A DNA stretch of 64,000 bases from Apostichopus japonicus (GCF_037975245.1 NC_092571.1:22861917-22925916), one strand, 5' to 3'. Positions 50,868-61,089 are shown, counted from the first letter of the stretch. Notes: generated from the sequence alone by a model not told the origin. Translations and numbers: made by a program.

Positions 50868-51095
50868 ACAATGACTCCGTACCGATGACTTGTGAGGATA
50901 GAATGTGTGACTTTGGCGCTGATTGCGTGGACATGAACGATACCTCGATCTGCGTGTGTCCGAGCGACTGTCCAGGAAGCGGAGAACAAGTCTGTGGTTC
51001 GGACAGTCAGACATACAGTAACGAATGCCAGCTCAGGGTGATCTCGTGTAGGTCCGAAAAGATCATCTACGTAGAGAGCACTGGACCATGCGAAA
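50868..51095 (+). CDS. AGRN: agrin exon, follistatin-like domain 9
   Basis: A 228-bp exon, phase 1 at both ends, acceptor CTTTCTCTGTCTAG, donor GTAAGT. Linker DNDSVPM is followed by TCEDRMCDFGADC, SICVCPSDC, EQVCGSDSQTYSNEC and GPCE, with ten cysteines and a NDT sequon. A single FS domain placed after the LE pair is a hallmark of agrin. Confidence 0.96.
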
Positions 51096-51633
51096 GTAAG
51101 TTTCATGATGAAATGCTTCTGTTACTGTAGGGTGATAGTCAAGCACGTCTCATTTGGTGTAGGGTTTGTGGGGACTAAGCGTGCCGTGAGAAAATTTCAC
51201 ATGATCCTGTTCAAAACTTACACAATGGCTTTACTTTTTGGTTTATATTTGCCCACTGTCAAGTTTAGTTAAGAGTGGTCCTGTCAGGTCTCTCCCTATA
51301 TCCCTCTACGTGGTCTCTCGGTCACCAATCTTGTCTCATTTTATCCATACGTTTCCACTTTATTTGTCACTGGTCCCACTTTATTCTCAGGCACGGTATC
51401 AAAAGTATGACACCGGGGGAAGGGGGGGGCAAATCCTTTGTGCTCTGCAGTTTCTAACGATAGGGACTGCTGGCTCTGCAGAGATAACATCTATTGTTTG
51501 ATATTGGTTCATCCTTGCTGCAGGTTGACACGCTGTCTGGTTTTCAACTAGCAGTGTCGGACAATGTTTCACATTGTTTTTCAGCGGAAAATCCTTTCAA
51601 AAATCAAGCCTTCTTTTCAATTCTTTAACTTAG
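51096..51633 (+). other. agrin intron (FS9 to second CCPD module)
   Basis: A phase-1 intron of 538 bp; a short GGGGGAAGGGGGG tract lies near 51415. In this gap and the next I searched for, and did not find, a second Ser-Gly cluster. Confidence 0.75.
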
Positions 51634-51747
51634 CATCAATGGTCAGTCCAACAGAAGTCATGGAGGACTGTGAGATGTCAGAGTACGGTTGCTGCCCCGA
51701 TGGTGTTACCACGGCAATGGGCGATAACTTTGAAGGTTGCATGGAAA
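51634..51747 (+). CDS. AGRN: agrin exon, second short CCPD module
   Basis: A 114-bp exon, phase 1 at both ends, acceptor TTCAATTCTTTAACTTAG, donor GTAAGC. It encodes MEDCEMSEYGCCPDGVTTAM then FEGC, a near paralogue of the 48765-48875 module (shared SEYGCCPD, FEGC). Vertebrate agrin has a related CC module after FS9, immediately in front of the SEA domain; here the module is kept but the SEA domain is not found. Confidence 0.92.
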
Positions 51748-52195
51748 GTAAGCAGAGTCACGACTCCTTCCATCCATATCTCCCTGTTTTTTTTTTGGTA
51801 CCTATGTCACAATAGTGTAGCCTCTATTATGGTGATAATTCCCTCTGGATTATTGTCCTTGCACAAGTTCATTCAAGTAAATTGCTAACGATTTAAATTT
51901 TTATTTTTATTCAGTTAGTAATTTCCTTACATTAATTTCTGGAAAATGCTGGTGGTTTTAGTGGGAGTGGTTTTATAAAAAATGATATTTATAAAATGGG
52001 CACTTCTAAGGTGGAACAGAAGCTGTTACGAAACTGGTTAGCCAATAAACAAGCCTGTACAGGTGAAATGTATACAAGCGATAGATGCTAACATTTTTAT
52101 CGTAGAAGGATATTTGACTGTTGTTTTCAGGTGTTTTTGTGTGTGTATGTGTCTACTAGTGCTACATTCACTCCTGTTCTATCTCTTTCCTGCAG
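51748..52195 (+). other. agrin intron (second CCPD module to EGF1)
   Basis: A phase-1 intron of 448 bp. This is where a SEA-domain exon would be expected by comparison with vertebrate agrin; all frames are closed by stops and no coding segment is visible. Confidence 0.75.
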
Positions 52196-52372
52196 CTACG
52201 ACATTGTTTCCCATGGTTAATGCCACAGAGACACCAGAAAATACCAGTATCCTAGTCATGTCTTGCGACAGCTCCCCTTGTAAACGTGGAGGTACCTGCA
52301 TGGAGTCTGACATGGCCCCTGGCTTCACCTGTTATTGCCCCTTGGGGACTGGTGGACCAGTTTGCTTGGACA
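52196..52372 (+). CDS. AGRN: agrin exon, Ser/Thr linker plus EGF domain 1
   Basis: A 177-bp exon, phase 1 at both ends, acceptor CTCTTTCCTGCAG, donor GTAAGT. About 22 residues of Thr/Pro/Asn-rich linker (TTTLFPMVNATETPENTS, two N-glycosylation sequons NAT and NTS) lead into a complete EGF domain: SCDSSPCKRGGTC, FTCYCPLGTGGPVC, six cysteines. In vertebrates this place holds two mucin-like stretches with a SEA domain between them; only this short linker remains here. Confidence 0.95.
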
Positions 52373-52419
52373 GTAAGTATCACTTATCTTAATGGTCGGT
52401 CAGCCAGAAACATTTCCAA

Positions 52420-52492
52420 ATGACATGTCCAAAAGACATGTCCAAAGACATGTCCAAAAGACATGGACAAAAGACATGTCCAAAAGACATGG
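52420..52492. repeat. short tandem repeat of ACATGTCCAAAAG
   Basis: Six imperfect copies of an approximately 14-bp unit in the short intron between EGF1 and LG1. ACATGT is itself palindromic. Confidence 0.8.
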
Positions 52493-52631
52493 ACTACACA
52501 TAGAGGGAGGTATAACACAGGGGGCCTGAACTTTTTGAGTGCCCGCCCCGCCTCCTTTGAAATTTTGGGCACTAGATTCTACCTACTACCGTTCAATTTT
52601 GATATGTTTTTTATTTTCATTTTCTTCTCAG

Positions 52632-52830
52632 CTGTTCATTTTAACTACCCATCCTTCTCTGGTCACTCTTACATTGCTTACGATACCATCAAAGGTTTCT
52701 TACAAGTCTCCGTGGAGATGGAATTCCAGGCATCTTCATCCGAAGGTTTGCTGTTTTACAACGGACAGATGGATGATGGCAGTGGGGATTTCATCGCCTT
52801 GGTCCTCGTCGGTGACCACGTAGAGTTACA
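52632..52830 (+). CDS. AGRN: agrin exon, laminin G domain 1, part 1
   Basis: A 199-bp exon, phase 1 in and phase 2 out, acceptor TTTTCATTTTCTTCTCAG, donor GTAAGT. It opens the first LG domain: FNYPSFSGHSYIAYDT, LQVSVEMEFQASSSEGLLFY, NGQMDDGSGDFIALVL and HVELQ. The EGLLFYNGQ and GDFIALxL strings are conserved LG beta strands. This is the first exon of the gene with an asymmetric phase. The next exon continues Q/FDLGS. Confidence 0.96.
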
Positions 52831-52871
52831 GTAAGTGTTATGATTGCCTAATGGTGAATGTTGTGCAATGT

Positions 52872-53112
52872 GCAATGTATGTATATTAGATCCTCCTGCA
52901 AGCAGGGAACTCGCGAAGAAGCCTCATTGGTTTATCAAAGCCGCAAGCTGACCAAAGTCAGTCTCTTACATTCATATTTAACGTCCATGATTATGAATTG
53001 TCAATCATGTCAACAACTCTGTAACTGGACGACATACATTAATCTTGGAGTGACTCGAACCGGGGACCTTATGATTGAAAGGCACCGGCGTTAACCACTG
53101 AGCTAACACTCC
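52872..53112 (-). mobile_element. tRNA-derived SINE, copy 1
   Basis: Read on the minus strand, 53112-53047 forms a tRNA-like head with box A TTAGCTCAGTGGTTAA, box B GGTTCGAGTC and pairing ends GGAGTG/CACTCC. It is followed by a unique body ending near TGCAGGAGGATCTAATATAC. The head is 66 nt, too short and with an irregular anticodon arm, so it is a SINE promoter rather than a working tRNA gene. Confidence 0.75.
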
Positions 53113-53439
53113 ACCAAAAAGCTATGACAAAGGTTGTATGCTATGTCACGTTATGTCATACTATATATATAATAGCATGTCATGCAATATATATATATGA
53201 TAGCATATCATGCTATGCTGATAATGTAAAACTTTATATCCACCCACATACACTCAGACTCATTCAGCAGACATTTAAGTAGAGAATCAAACTTGAGTCT
53301 AGAACCCAGCAGTGCCTATTGTGTGAAACTGTGGAACTTAGGCAGGCTTGTTCTATGCAGTCTGGCTGCAGCCCCCCCCCCCCCCCCATAACAACCAAGT
53401 TTGGACACAGTCTCTCAATGCATAGAACTATGAAAATCA

Positions 53440-53637
53440 TGTCCAATCATAAGGTCCCTGGTTCGAGACACTCCAAGATTAATGTATGTCGTCTAGTTAC
53501 AGAGTTGGTGACAATTCCGATAATCATGGACGTTAAATATGAATGTAAGAGACTGACTTCGGTCAGCTTGCAGCTTTGATAAGCCAATGAGGCTTCTTCA
53601 CGAGTTCCTGCAGGAGGATCTAAAATACATACAAGTG
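53440..53637 (+). mobile_element. tRNA-derived SINE, copy 2, 5' part decayed
   Basis: A plus-strand copy of the same body as 52872-53112 (shared TTAATGTATGTCGTC, GACGTTAAATATGAATGTAA, CCAATGAGGCTTCTTC, GCAGGAGGATCTAA). Only the T-arm side of the tRNA head (AATCATAAGGTCCCTGGTTC) is left; the box A half is not recognisable. Confidence 0.75.
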
Positions 53638-54024
53638 CCCTTTCAATGCAAACATTCAAACATTTAATTGTAATAGATTTGTGCCACAGAATGCAATCGA
53701 CGTGCCCCTGCTACCCTCTACCAATTCGATTCTCTCCAACCTTCACTGTTGCTGTCTAAAATAAGAAGTATCATATCTGAATGTTTCAAACGGTTAGGAT
53801 CTAAAAAACAATATGTCTGCTATTCAGTCCTGTGAGAATACACCCCAGTGGCAAATTTAATGGTGGAAAGTTACAATAATCCAGTTACGATAAAACACAC
53901 TGACCCATGGAACAAAAGGAGAGCAGGAATGTTCTACGTGGGTTGTGTCAAAAGATGCCGTAAGTTAAATATCAGATTTCCTCATTTTGGAACATATTTT
54001 TTCCCCTCCCCGTTTCAATCGCAG

Positions 54025-54240
54025 GTTTGATCTAGGCAGTCGAGAGATTGTCACGTTGAAGAGCAATGTGATGATCGAGAAGGATACCTGGTACAGAGTG
54101 TCAGCCACTAGAACCAAGAGGAAGGGAACGCTGAGCGTAGATGGAGAACCCAAGGTCAAATCAGTGGCAAACTCTGGCTCCAGTGGTCTCCATCTCGGGA
54201 CAGAAATGTTCCTCGGTAGCGTGGCTGAAGGACGAGATAG
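54025..54240 (+). CDS. AGRN: agrin exon, laminin G domain 1, part 2
   Basis: A 216-bp exon, phase 2 at both ends, acceptor CCGTTTCAATCGCAG, donor GTGAGG. It continues FDLGSREIVTLKSNVMIEKD, TWYRVSATRTKRKGTLSVDG, then LHLGTEMFLGSVAEG. WYRV and GTLSVDGE are typical core strands of an LG domain. A basic patch (TRTKRKG) lies on one strand and could bind heparin or acidic glycans, which is inference only. Confidence 0.96.
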
Positions 54241-55096
54241 GTGAGGCCATTTTGGATTTGGGGTAGGACAGGTCTGACTATCGTAAATAGTCTGATCACG
54301 AAATGTTATATTTGAGCTGAATTTCATTTCATCCTCTCATGTCTCCTTGATTGTCCTCTTGTTACTATTGGCCTTTTGTTCTTCTTCTGTCTAGTCCTAC
54401 AAAATTGATCAGAATATTAAAGTTAGACTGTTGTGTGTGTTGCAGTGCGATGAATTTCACCATAGCAACCAGCTCCAACTTTTTGACCTAGAAGCAACTC
54501 CCCTCTCCCCCCCCTTTCTTGTGAAAAGATTTGCTGTATATTTCTTGTTTGAGAACATGACATTAAATTAATTCAAGTAATGTCTAAGAAAGTTATTTTC
54601 ATGAGTAAGAAGTTACTCGTTGATTTAAAGGGTGTGAAGACTCGCGCTCAAAGAAACGTCTAATGCTGCCGGTAATTTGACCTAGTTTCGAATGAGGTGT
54701 AACAGAAGTGTAAAACACCACCATCGATCCCAGAAAATACACACACAGCTTGCTATCGTCGGTAATTAGACACTAGTGTACAATCAGTACATACAGTTGC
54801 GGATATACCCACAGCACAGTGTACAAACAATACAGCGATGGACATCTCAGGTCCAGCTAAAGATAAACAAGGTATCACGTTTCATTACTGTCTGCATTTT
54901 GTAGCAACATGCTCAAAACGTCACTTGCAAGCAACAAATAGTTAACTTTTTCAGATGGCTGCACTCGGTTTGGGGCGAGTATTCAATGCCTTTTAAAGGA
55001 TTGTTGGTCGGTCCTGCAAGGTGTATGCTAGAACAGTTATTTTCATGAGTGAGATGTGCCGCGTTGATTTTAAGGATTGTTTGGTCGGTCCCGCAG
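54241..55096 (+). other. agrin intron inside LG1, with duplicated acceptor region
   Basis: A phase-2 intron of 856 bp. Its last 110 bp hold a decayed tandem duplicate of the real 3' splice-site region. Confidence 0.75.
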
Positions 55097-55116
55097 GGTT
55101 TATTCTAGGACGGGTA
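54991..55116 (+). repeat. tandem duplicate of an exon acceptor segment
   Basis: TTTTAAAGGATTGTTGGTCG at 54991 recurs about 77 bp later as TTTTAAGGATTGTTTGGTCG, and both run into CCYGCARGGTKTATKCTAG. The downstream copy is the real 3' splice site and exon start at 55097. Confidence 0.8.
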
Positions 55117-55332
55117 TCTCGGGCGGATTCTCCGGCTGTATACGATATGTGAGAGTGAACGACCTGGAGTATAACCTGAAGTTCCCGCAGGTCATGGGTG
55201 ACATGCTGTACGGAGCCAACATCGGCGACTGTGGTCAGGATCCATGCCTGAACAACGAATGTCAGAACAATGCTACTTGCATTCCTGGAGAAGGTGAACG
55301 GTATACCTGCGATTGTGTCGGAGACTTCTTGG
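55097..55332 (+). CDS. AGRN: agrin exon, end of laminin G domain 1 plus EGF domain 2
   Basis: A 236-bp exon, phase 2 in and phase 1 out. I use the acceptor GGTCGGTCCCGCAG at 55096; a second AG 12 bp downstream (TTCTAG) also keeps the frame but would shorten the loop before FSGC by four residues compared with the family. The exon encodes VYSRTGISGGFSGCIRYVRV (the closing LG disulfide region, with its partner Cys in GDCGQ), then EGF2: CGQDPC, NECQNNATC, YTCDCVGDFL, completed by GPYC in the next exon. The acceptor segment has a decayed tandem duplicate just upstream. Confidence 0.93.
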
Positions 55333-56488
55333 GTGAGTTTTCTGGAGTACGCTTGTCGTCAGTCGATACTCATCATTTTATTCTAGCGTCTTTTGCCTGT
55401 GTTGGAAACGCCTTTATGGATCTGTACCGGGCACTTGCGTATTCGAGGGTGTTTTGGAAATGTAGTATACGGATACTAGCAACAGAGTAAGCACTTAACT
55501 AATGCTCAGAGAAATGGGACTCTGCAGCGTTTAAAAAAATGACATCTTCCCATTGATCCTGATGTGTGTTATCGGTGTTGAAGTAACAATTTGACTTGAA
55601 AAGAGCTTACAAGCTGCGGAAGCACACCTTATGAACTTGCAGGCAGGCAGGCAGAGGGGCGCTCTACGGGATTGACTAGTTCATAGTTTCACTGGTGCAG
55701 TTTTTCCGAAAGAGGGGAGGGGGAAAGAAGTTTTTGGAAAACACAAGTTAATGTGTTAACAACAATTAGTTTGACAAGAATCTTCTACAATATGTTTCAA
55801 GAAGATTGTGTGCAGCTGCAGGTGGAACTCAAACTCTTCACGTTAAAAGGGATACAAAGTGTCTATATATTATACAGATCTTATCATAGGAAGTTATTGA
55901 TCCAATTCCAACCTTTTGTTTATCCAAATTTTTCATATTTATATTTATCATATTTATTTGTGCAACAATCTGTGATACTACACACTTGGACTGCACCTGG
56001 CGACTGATTTTATTTCTATTTTAGGGATGAAATATTGGTTATAAAACCATGGATGATAAGGATTTAAATATGTGACAGGATGTTATTTAATGTTGGTAAG
56101 GTATGTCCAACAGTTTCCATCAAAATTGACCTTTGATTTCAATCAGTGTTTTACCTTTCTGTATGACAAATCACTCCCCAATTTTGGCCTTTTTTTATGA
56201 ATTGAGTAAATTTTCACAATTTTGTATCTCAACAGAACAAGCTTGGTAACTGTGATATGGATAAGATTGTATTCATGTCACTATCATATATTTGTGAAAT
56301 TGGGGACTTCCTTTGTGATACCTTAAAATTTTTTATTTTACACCCAATTAAAAAAAACCCAATCAGCTCTTCATTACAATTGGCGAAAGAAGATATTGCC
56401 AAAGAATACTCCGATAATTTCGATTGTTATTTTAAGGACAGTTCCAGCATAAATGTATAAATTTTTGCTGCTCCTCCTCTTTGCAAAG
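55333..56488 (+). other. agrin intron (EGF2 split to EGF3)
   Basis: A phase-1 intron of 1.16 kb; a short GGCA repeat lies near 55642. Otherwise plain AT-rich DNA. Confidence 0.75.
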
Positions 56489-56626
56489 GTCCATATTGTG
56501 CTGATGTCTTCTCTGACCCCTGTGAGGGTAACATGTGTCACTTTGGTTCCACCTGTGTACCTGAACCAACTGGATCCTATCGGTGTGACTGCCCTGCCGG
56601 TGTCCAAGGAGACAGGTGCAACCAAG
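56489..56626 (+). CDS. AGRN: agrin exon, EGF domain 3
   Basis: A 138-bp exon, phase 1 at both ends, acceptor CTCCTCCTCTTTGCAAAG, donor GTATGT. GPYC completes EGF2; then CADVFSDPCEGNMCHFGSTC, YRCDCPAGVQGDRC form EGF3. Two EGF domains between LG1 and LG2 match the vertebrate agrin layout exactly. The GSYRCDCPAGxxGDRC tail is a standard EGF C-terminal loop. Confidence 0.95.
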
Positions 56627-57510
56627 GTATGTCATTAATTGTACAGTTTACCTTTTGTTTACTCAGAAATCTGAAAGTGTTTATTAATTCCACTTCAATC
56701 AGGAGTGTATTTAATTAACAGTTCTGCTGTTTTTAAGAAGACTTTCTTTCTTGTTGTTATAGCGTTAAGTTAGTTCATTCATAGAAGATAGTTTATAATC
56801 TTGTGCGTTAGTTAACTAAAGGTATTGTGCCTGGATGCTTCTTGCCAGGCCAACAGTTTCTAACAAGCCTTGCAGAAGAAATAAACAATGTATATAAAAC
56901 TTGGAGACATTTATTCGACAGTGATTAAAATTAAATCCCTCCAAAGTCTTAATTGCATAATAACGGCACCGACCACGCAACCTGAGGATGGTCAAACCGT
57001 GTAGTGAAAATATCTAAACATACTTCTGTATCTAAATATATTTCTGTTAAACAGAAGCATGCAATAGATTTCAACATTTGTTATACCTGGACTGTGCTGA
57101 TTTCTAATCTGTTGTTTGATCACTAGCATTTCTGCATGTTGTTTATGAATTAGTGTTCGATATATATCTATGTATGTATGTATGTATGTATGTATGTATA
57201 TATATATATATATATATATGTGTATATATATTGTGACACCAAAAAAACGAAAGATATTCTAAACTGTTAGTTTCAGCAACTAAAAACACACATTTTTCTT
57301 CAGTTGACATTTGGGAGCATTTACTTCATTTGCTCATATTTTTTGTAACCATCAGTGTACATGTGTTTAAGAACTTCATTAATTTTTGACATAAAACAAC
57401 TGTGAAAGGCAATCTCCATTTTGATACCAGCAAGCGTTGCCCCTGTTTGCTTTCCGTTGGCTGTCGTTTACTATCAATCCTGGTCTTCTCTTGTCTTTCG
57501 TTTCCCATAG
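56627..57510 (+). other. agrin intron (EGF3 to LG2)
   Basis: A phase-1 intron of 884 bp with a TATG microsatellite running into a TA repeat (57170-57232). Confidence 0.75.
57170..57232. repeat. TATG/TA microsatellite
   Basis: Seven or more TATG units followed by a TA run, in the intron before LG2. Confidence 0.9.
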
Positions 57511-57757
57511 TAATCGAACCAGAGATGGCAGGTCCATTTGTGCCCGCCTTCAGCGGTAACTCCTTCATAGAGCTGGAAGGGATGAAGCTGGGCGACCAGC
57601 ATAAAGTGGAGGTTGAGTTCCTCTCCTCCAAGCCCGACGGGATGATCTTTTACCAGGGCCAGAAGACGGATGGTAACGGAGACTTCATTTCCCTGAACCT
57701 GGTCGACAGCTTCCTGGAGTTCCGTTACGATCTCGGCTCGGGTATTGCAGAGCTACG
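57511..57757 (+). CDS. AGRN: agrin exon, laminin G domain 2, part 1
   Basis: A 247-bp exon, phase 1 in and phase 2 out, acceptor TCTTTCGTTTCCCATAG, donor GTGAGA. It encodes GPFVPAFSGNSFIELEG, VEVEFLSSKPDGMIFYQGQK, TDGNGDFISLNLVDSFLEFR and YDLGSG. The pattern G(M/L)(I/L)FYxGQKTDGxGDF closely follows the second LG domain of agrin. The exon is more GC-rich than its surroundings, as are all the exons. Confidence 0.96.
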
Positions 57758-57932
57758 GTGAGAGCCGAATACTTCAAACGTTTCCATCTTTGCCACAAAA
57801 TATCCTCCCAGAAAATTTTGTTTTTATTTATTGGACTTAAACAGTCAGCAACAGAGTATTGCAGCTATCAAAATACTTGTTCCTGATTGGTCAGTAAAAG
57901 TTAGTAATTTTTGATACGTCTGTAATCCTCAG

Positions 57933-58044
57933 GAGTTTACAGGAAGTCAACCTGAACGAATGGTTGTCCATAGTTGCAGTGAGAGATGGACGGGATGGCT
58001 CGCTGGAGATTGAAGGGCTGGAGCTGATCGAAGGAACCTCAAAG
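57933..58044 (+). CDS. AGRN: agrin exon, laminin G domain 2, part 2 (last exon seen)
   Basis: A 112-bp exon, phase 2 in and phase 0 out, acceptor TCTGTAATCCTCAG, donor GTTTGT. It encodes SLQEVNLNEWLSIVAVRDGR, DGSLEIEGLELIEGTSK and stops at a codon boundary. By family alignment the cut falls at the loop where vertebrate agrin carries the alternatively spliced y insert (the four-residue KSRK). The remaining LG2 strands (the LYxGG and SGF segments) are not in the next 5.9 kb, so they must lie downstream of the window. This is the only phase-0 junction in the visible gene. Confidence 0.93.
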
Positions 58045-61000
58045 GTTTGTCTCGGCCGCAGCTTTAGTTCATTTGTTCATAAATTCCCTTCTTAAGACAA
58101 TTCGCTACTGGCAAGTTGCAAAAAGCCTTCAAAAAAATTAGATCAAAAATTAAAGTGGTTCTAGCGGTTACTACATGTTTCATTTTTTTCTTCGCCGGTG
58201 AAAAGCAAAATAGAATGGTGAAAAAAAAAAGTGGTGAAAGGGTTGCTAATCTTTCTCAAGACGGATTTCATTTTCCAGCACCAGCCAGATATGCTGGAAT
58301 TCTCTGCATATCCTGATCAAACCGTTGATTACGAATAACGACAGAAGATGTTCAACAAAGTCGGTTTGTTTCATTTCCAGGATACTTCTTTATTTTAGTT
58401 CTAAGTTCTAGTGAATACATATCCTATTACAGCCTGTAGCATAGGTGTTGTTAAAACTTCTTTACGAAATCTTTCTTTACGAAAGATTGGCCGGAGTAAG
58501 TTATTAGATCTATAGCAAAAATGGCTATAATGATGGGAAGGAATGCAGAGGGTGGGTGCTGGGGTTGGGCGCAGTTGAATAGTGGTCCCACTTTGCAAAT
58601 AAAATCAAATTTACCTTCACATTCAAGAGGAAAAGAGATGTGGATGAAAGGTTGTAGTAAAATTGTTGCAGTTTTGATGATAAAGGCCAATTCATCTACA
58701 TTTGCCATTTCCATGACAATATTTATCTTTCTTCAAAAGTGTAATATATATCTTGAATTTGTTTTGACAATGACATAAAACATTCAGTAAAATTTGCCCA
58801 GTTATTTTTTTAAAAGCAAATGTTGCATGTAGTCAATCATTTCTTTCACTTAATTACAAAAAAAACCCCCATACATCTCATTCAATATATTTTTTTCTGA
58901 CAAAATCATTGCCAATCTCATCGACATTGACATACACCTCATCATAAAATTCTATATTCATAAATTTTGCCACTTTGCATTTTTACCGCAATTTCCATCA
59001 AAGTGGCCTAATGAGTGCTCTCCCCTTCCTGTGGAAATTGTTTTCTTTTCGTCGTTAATCACAGGTGTAACTTTTCTTCAGACAAAGTTTGCACATTTTT
59101 ATCATGATTGTCATACAGAATACGTGAATGGTACAAACAGGACTTTGCTTATGAAAGGCAGGGGAGGGGGTGGTGGGGAATGGTGCAGCCGGGGGTGGGC
59201 TGTGGAGAGATGGAAGAGAGGAATTTGATTGGTTGGCAGTACATGCCCCGTTTGGTGTTACGTAAATGGGATTTGTAGATCATATGAAAATTATATAATC
59301 TTCAAAAACTGACCAGGACATTATCTTAGAATTTAAAGCAAAGAAATTATTTCCATAAAATATCAAAATGAAAAGAACAAAATATGCAGGGTTGTGAAAT
59401 TTACTAGCAGTTAATATCCTTTTTCTGTCAAAACTACCTATCTGTAACAACGCCAAGGTTTAGGTGGTAGTAGGGGGGGGGGTGGGAAGATGATGTGTTA
59501 AGGAGATGCAGCCTTAGACTTTTTATGCTATGGATGACATATGAAGTAGTGGATTCACGTTATGTTATTCCCCAGATTTCTATTTTTTTGCATTTTCCTC
59601 ATTTTCAATAATATGAGATATTCTCATGAACTATATTTTCGTTAGTCCGTGACAGCTATCAACATATCTCATGTATGCTGTATCAAAGCTGTATGCTATG
59701 ACAAATTATGAATATTCCATTCCTTCCTCCAACCCCTTCCCCTCCCTCATGTGTGTTTGTTACTCACTCTATTTCTGATCATTGAAACCAGATATCATTT
59801 TCAATTATCAGCAATATTTAAGATTCAAGTTTAAAATTCCATGGTTTTCTCTAAATTAATTCAACCCCCCCTCCCTCTCCAACACCGTCCCTCATCATTT
59901 TATCGCCCTTGCCACACTCTCTATTTATGATCATTTGAAACCAAATATCATTTATCATCCACCATCCATATTACATATCCATAAAGACTTCCCTTCATTT
60001 GAATTTGAACTTTCAATAGCCAAAAATTCATTTTCTAGAAGGCACTTCCCCCACCCCTTCCCTCTCCCCTGTCACACCATCTGCATACTATCACTGAAAT
60101 CAAAGATACTTTTCACTTATCCATACTATAAGACCCCCCCCCCCCCTCCCATTCCATGAATCTCTTCCCATCATTCAAGTCTATCCATCTGTCATGTCCA
60201 ATTGCTGAATGTCCATCACTGACCTGAAATCTATTTTTTTATTCTGCCCTATATCCCCTTTACCCCCTGCAACATTTGCCCTCGTCTCACCCCCCCCCAC
60301 CCACATCCAATTTTGCAGCACCACATATTCTAATTTAGGTGTTGCTGTGAATGACAACATGAAGTCATTATTGGTTAATTGTCTTTGCAAAGCGGAAAGA
60401 TACATTGTTTTAAAACCCCAGTTTGTCTCAATTGATCTATTAAAATATTACAAATTTGAAGTATAAGAAGTCTTAAACTATTACTCAATGGCTTAAATGT
60501 AGTGAAGATGTTGATTTAAACAAATTGTAGTATAACAATGGAGTAATCAGGAAACCTTTTAAAGATAATTACTAGTAAGAGGCTGGACAAAGTATAACAG
60601 AGGAACAAATATTTTAATCATAAACAATGGAACTGAAGAAAGCAACCTCTGTGAGAAAATCTTTGTTTATAAATTGAAGCATTGAGACCTCCCCCCCCCC
60701 ATCCTTCTGTGAGACCCATTTTTGTACATCCACCAACATGTGCTACTTTGAATTTAAATGGTGGCAAGTATTTAAAAATGGTTGTTTACAACTTTATCAG
60801 TCTTTACCAGTGTTTGCCCTAAATACTCTCATTGGATCTTCTGTGTACAACATGTCATTAGGCATTATTCTCTCCAAAGACTACAACTCATCCCCTCCCC
60901 ATTCCCCTCCACCCCTACCCCTACCCCCCAACACATACATACAGCCAAATATGCCCCAACCATTCTCCTATCATGTTTTATTTATTTTCCAATCTCTTCT

Positions 61001-61089
61001 CATTTGAACATTATCCACCACGTTTGTATTCTTCATGTTTTCATCAACCCCTGCATCATTTTTCATTCCGTACCTATCACATCAACTAG

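Larger units (their letters stand above)
52831..54024 (+). other. agrin intron inside LG1
   Basis: A phase-2 intron of 1.2 kb dominated by two head-to-head SINE copies (52872-53112 minus, 53440-53637 plus), separated by AT-rich palindromic TATA/CATG words (53145-53220) and a C15 tract (about 53373). Confidence 0.75.
27427..58044 (+). other. AGRN: agrin gene, internal portion (22 exons)
   Basis: Agrin is a secreted heparan-sulfate proteoglycan that links basement membrane to cell-surface receptors; in vertebrates it clusters acetylcholine receptors through LRP4 and MuSK. Twenty-two GT-AG exons read through in a single frame (4,034 coding bases). The order FS x8, CCPD module, LE x2, FS, CCPD module, EGF, LG, EGF, EGF, LG is diagnostic of agrin and of no other FS or LG protein: perlecan and laminins lack FS arrays, follistatin and SPARC lack LE and LG domains. 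The LE pair carries the agrin-type strings FRGIV and VRDDC. Both gene ends are missing: upstream NtA and signal exons and downstream LG2 C-terminal, EGF4 and LG3 exons are not seen. The lustrin-type module is an addition, and the SEA domain is absent. Confidence 0.93.

Noticed and set aside
53047-53112. Possible tRNA gene on the minus strand
   Set aside because: Box A and box B are good but the sequence is only 66 nt with an irregular anticodon loop, and the same tail occurs in a second copy, so it is a SINE head.
27427-58044. Alternative identities for the gene: perlecan, follistatin, SPARC-like protein, tomoregulin or papilin
   Set aside because: None combines an FS array with an LE pair, a lone FS after it, and alternating EGF and LG domains; only agrin does.
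58279-58338. Open segment after a good acceptor (begins HQPDMLEF) as the next LG2 exon
   Set aside because: It ends in a stop after 19 codons with no donor, and it does not resemble the expected LYxGG strands of LG2.
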